The notes beneath the pieces were generated by a model. It did not search any database, was not told the DNA's origin, and worked only from the letters and a program-made list of their open reading frames with translations. Shown here piece after piece: positions 24,691-27,244 of a stretch of DNA of 27,244 nt. Position 1 is the stretch's first letter; every line of letters begins with the position of its first letter. The stretch is from Bacteroidota bacterium (GTDB taxonomy: Bacteria > Bacteroidota > Bacteroidia > Chitinophagales > UBA2359). Position numbers and translations under genes: made by a program. The DNA lies in the NCBI GenBank assembly GCA_020631675.1, contig JAHDGT010000007.1, positions 1 to 27,244 on the forward strand. Direction: 5' to 3'.

Positions 24691-26931
24691 ATGTGTAAGC
24701 ACCCTATTCTTTTTTTGCTGGGGTGTTGTCTGTGCTTGTCATTTTTTTCAGTGATGCCAGCTTGGGCTCAAAGCGAGACCACAAAAAGTTTGGGCATTAA
24801 AAAAGCGAATACCGAAATTAAATTAGATGGGGTGCTGGACGAGGCGGATTGGACAAGTGCGGATGTTGCCGATGCTTTTCAGCAGTCTTACCCGGATGAT
24901 CAAGCGGCAGCGGCTTCTAAAACGGAGGTACGCATGACCTATGATGATCGCTTTTTGTACGTGGGGGCGGTTTGCTATGACGAAGTGGATGGCGATTTTG
25001 TGATACAGTCTTTGAAGCGTGATTTTTCTTTTCCGATAACAGACGCGTTCGCTATTTTTTTGAATCCGCAGGGAGATGAAAGAACCGGCTATAGCTTTGC
25101 CGTAAATCCGGATGGGGTAGAGCGCGATGGTCTGGTGCAGAGCGGTGGGCAGTTTGGCGTGACCACAAGCTGGAACGCGAAGTGGTGGTCGGCCGTACAG
25201 AAAAACGAGGATGCTTGGGTGGTGGAAATGGCGATACCTTTTAAGAGCTTTGGTTTTGATCCTTCTAAAAAAGTGTGGCGCATCAATTTCGCGCGTAATG
25301 ACTTGAAGCGACCAGAGACTTCTACTTGGCAATCGGTACCTACGCAGAACAATGTGGCCAGCTTGAATTTCACAGGGGAACTGCTCTGGGATAAGCCGCC
25401 CAGAAAAACGGGTGGGAATGTGTCTTTGATTCCTTATGTGACCGCCAGTGCTTCACGAGATTTAGAAGATGGGGATGGAGATGTTAGCGTTGAACCCAAT
25501 GCGGGCATGGATGCGAAAATAGCTTTGAGCAGCTCCATGAATCTGGACCTGACGGTCAATCCCGATTTCGCACAAGTGGAAGTGGATCGACAGGTCACCA
25601 ATTTAGATCGGGTACAATTATTCTTTCCAGAGCAGCGGCAGTTCTTTGTGGAGAACAGTGATTTGTTTAATCTTGGGGTATCGCCCATTCGTCCGTTTTT
25701 CTCCAGAAGAATTGGTTTGGGCGTTCCTATTTTATTTGGTGCCCGACTAACGGGTAATCTGAATGAAAAGTGGCGCATGGGCTTGATGAACATACAGACC
25801 GAAGGGGTGCCGGGCGGGGTGCAGAGTCAGAATTTCGGTATGTTCAGTTTGCAGCGGCAGATCGGAAAACGCTCGGCGATCAGTGGTTTTGTGGTGAACC
25901 GACAAGCATTTGATGGCTATCAATTTGATGGAGATGACCGGAATACCCTAGCAGGTGCGGAGTTCAACTACCAAAGCAACAATAAGCTGTGGACGATAGA
26001 TGGTTTTTATCATCAAAGTTTTACGAAGCGCGATGATGGGAGTGAAGCTTTAAGCAACAATGCTTTTGATCGGGCAAGCAGTGTACTAGCGGTTAGATAT
26101 AGAGGCAGGAATTTATACAGTTTTATCACAGCCGAGTATATGGGCGGCGATCATAGAGCCGATGTTGGTTTTTTACAGGAGTTATATCAGCGTAATGATG
26201 AAACTGGTGAACAGTTGGCCGTGCCTTATGTCACCACTTTACACAATTTAGGCTACCGTTGGTTTTTAGATAACAGTCCGCAATTACGCAGCATAGGTAT
26301 TGACTATACAGGTAAATTTTTCGTTCGTCCCGATTTTAGTTTCTTGGATCGAGATGGTGAATTGTCAACGACCCTGCAATTCATAGACCGCAGTGAGTTG
26401 AGCGTATCTTTCAATAATTACAAACGACAACTCCTCTACCCCACTAATATCACGGGTAAAATGGATTCCCTGCTTCAACCAGCTTTGTACAAATATCAAG
26501 ACGCGGGCATCTCTTACTCCAGAAGTAAGCTCAATCGCTTGTATGGTTCGGTATCCGCCCTGTATGGCGGCTTCTACAATGGCAGCAAGCTAACACTGCG
26601 CACGGATGTCAACTACCGTCTTCAACCTTGGGGCATAATAGGCGTGAATTTCAACTACAATCAAATTGAATTCCCGGAGGGCTATGGGGATAGCCAACTA
26701 CTGCTCATCGCCCCTCGCCTGGAGCTGACCTTTACACGCACGCTCTTTCTCACCACCTTCTTACAATACAACACCCAGGCAGACAACTTCAATGTGAACA
26801 CCCGCCTGCAATGGCGTTTCGCCCCGCTGAGTGATGTCTTCTTGGTCTTTACCGATAATGTCAATACGCTCAATGGTATGCAGAAGAATTGGGGCTTGGT
26901 GCTGAAAGTGAATTATTGGTTGAGTTTGTAG
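24691..26931 (+). CDS. DUF5916-type outer-membrane protein with N-terminal CBM9-like domain
   Basis: About 746 residues. A signal peptide (ILFLLGCCLCLSFFSVMPAWA, cut before QSETT) leads into a CBM9-like beta-sandwich (KLDGVLDEADWTSADVADAF, YDDRFLYVGAVCYDE, DAFAIFLNPQGDERTGYSF, WVVEMAIPFKSFGFDPSKK). The rest is a DUF5916-type region: LDLTVNPDFAQVEVD, VQLFFPEQRQFFVEN, then alternating beta strands rich in aromatic residues up to a C-terminal NYWLSL, consistent with an outer-membrane beta-barrel. The family is common in Bacteroidota; binding of a carbohydrate or similar ligand is inferred and the function is not established. The frame also starts at ATG 24640, but ATG 24691 gives a standard signal peptide. 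It lies alone between repeats R6 and R5. Confidence 0.88.
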   Translation: MCKHPILFLLGCCLCLSFFSVMPAWAQSETTKSLGIKKANTEIKLDGVLDEADWTSADVADAFQQSYPDDQAAAASKTEVRMTYDDRFLYVGAVCYDEVDGDFVIQSLKRDFSFPITDAFAIFLNPQGDERTGYSFAVNPDGVERDGLVQSGGQFGVTTSWNAKWWSAVQKNEDAWVVEMAIPFKSFGFDPSKKVWRINFARNDLKRPETSTWQSVPTQNNVASLNFTGELLWDKPPRKTGGNVSLIPYVTASASRDLEDGDGDVSVEPNAGMDAKIALSSSMNLDLTVNPDFAQVEVDRQVTNLDRVQLFFPEQRQFFVENSDLFNLGVSPIRPFFSRRIGLGVPILFGARLTGNLNEKWRMGLMNIQTEGVPGGVQSQNFGMFSLQRQIGKRSAISGFVVNRQAFDGYQFDGDDRNTLAGAEFNYQSNNKLWTIDGFYHQSFTKRDDGSEALSNNAFDRASSVLAVRYRGRNLYSFITAEYMGGDHRADVGFLQELYQRNDETGEQLAVPYVTTLHNLGYRWFLDNSPQLRSIGIDYTGKFFVRPDFSFLDRDGELSTTLQFIDRSELSVSFNNYKRQLLYPTNITGKMDSLLQPALYKYQDAGISYSRSKLNRLYGSVSALYGGFYNGSKLTLRTDVNYRLQPWGIIGVNFNYNQIEFPEGYGDSQLLLIAPRLELTFTRTLFLTTFLQYNTQADNFNVNTRLQWRFAPLSDVFLVFTDNVNTLNGMQKNWGLVLKVNYWLSL

Positions 26932-26954
26932 GTGTGGATGTAAATGTAAATGCA

Positions 26955-27220
26955 GGGCGCATGCCCGCAATAAAAACTGGCTTTAGTAAAAAAAGAAAAA
27001 TCGACGTCGAGTAGAAAATCTCATGTCTCGAGTCTCATGTCTCGGGTCTAAGAAAGCGCCAGCTTTCACTGCGGTCACCGGGCTATCCGTTCTTATTAAG
27101 CGCACTGCCTGGCGGTTCCTTGCTGCCTATTGCGGTGGCTACCTCTGGGCCGCCCCCGCAATAGGCGCACTCACTCGCCATTCAGCACACTTAATACCAC
27201 TCCTATCCCTTGCGCGGGGG
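26955..27220 (+). repeat. Dispersed structured element, copy R5 (full length)
   Basis: Occupies almost all of the 313 bases after the last gene. Order: GC box GGGCGCATGCCC (26955-26966), GCAATAAAAACTGGCTTTA (shared with R3), spacer with palindrome TCGACGTCGA, five heptamers (27016-27050), hairpin GAAAGC-GCCA-GCTTTC, conserved block, long hairpin and CCACTCCTATCCCTTGCGCG. The inner stem GCCTATTGCGG/CCGCAATAGGC is as in R2; the outer stem TATTAAG/CTTAATA differs from R2 but still pairs. This is the best reference copy. No gene is supported between 26932 and 27244. Confidence 0.87.
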
Positions 27221-27244
27221 AAATGAATTTGAAAAAAATCAACT

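Noticed and set aside
24823..25332. 169-codon open frame antisense to the DUF5916-like gene
   Set aside because: The opposite strand encodes a clear CBM9-like domain over the same bases; this frame shows no protein features.
27016..27050. Heptamer tract as a CRISPR array
   Set aside because: Units are 7 bases with no spacers, and there are no cas genes in the window.
27023..27226. 67-codon open frame in R5, similar to one at 8813-9004 in R3
   Set aside because: Similarity comes from the repeat DNA itself; the frame is not kept in R2, R4 or R6. It would easily be misannotated as a family of small hypothetical proteins.

Overview
The window is chromosomal DNA from a member of the Bacteroidota, most likely of the Saprospiria/Lewinella type. 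The main clues are a secreted protein ending in a gliding-motility-associated (type IX secretion) C-terminal domain, a Rho factor with a large Arg/Asp-rich insertion, a fused three-gene succinate dehydrogenase of the Bacteroidota kind, TAnnTTTG promoter boxes, and few Shine-Dalgarno sequences. The genus is an inference. I see no tRNA, rRNA, CRISPR array, transposase, integrase or phage gene.

Layout. 1-2400: the tail of a plus-strand gene, a bidirectional terminator and a large secreted adhesin-like protein (minus). 2637-7572: an AddA/RecB-like helicase-nuclease and an SPPY-type DNA methyltransferase, both minus, separated by a dispersed repeat. 7682-10414: phosphoserine aminotransferase (plus), then an OxyR-like regulator and an alkyltransferase-like protein (both minus). 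10593-15780: a helical-repeat protein, then sdhC-sdhA-sdhB ending in a strong terminator. 15795-17382: a radical SAM protein with extra cysteines, an acyl-CoA-binding protein and a small conserved protein. 17757-20942: a 1061-residue membrane-anchored protein that looks like a DUF1998-type superfamily 2 helicase that has lost its ATPase motifs. 20964-23975 (minus): rho, rpmH, rnpA, yidD. 24691-26931: an outer-membrane DUF5916/CBM9-like protein.

The most unusual feature is not a gene. Five gaps between genes carry copies of one modular element of about 170-265 bp, and a sixth place (73-121) carries one of its modules alone. A full copy has, in order: a small GC hairpin box, a spacer, exactly five tandem heptamers ending in TCT, an AAAGC/GCTTT hairpin with a G-N-N-A loop, a conserved block, and a long hairpin whose conserved tip is GGCTACCTCTGGGCCGCC. 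The stems of the long hairpin differ in sequence between copies but stay complementary, which is covariation and implies selection for structure. It could be a structured RNA, a single-stranded DNA hairpin or a non-autonomous mobile element. I cannot tell from the sequence whether it has been described before.

Most other genes are housekeeping: serine synthesis, respiration, translation and RNase P, and termination. Two small proteins depart from their families at key residues. The OxyR-like regulator lacks both redox cysteines, and the alkyltransferase-like protein has Ala where the alkyl-accepting Cys should be.
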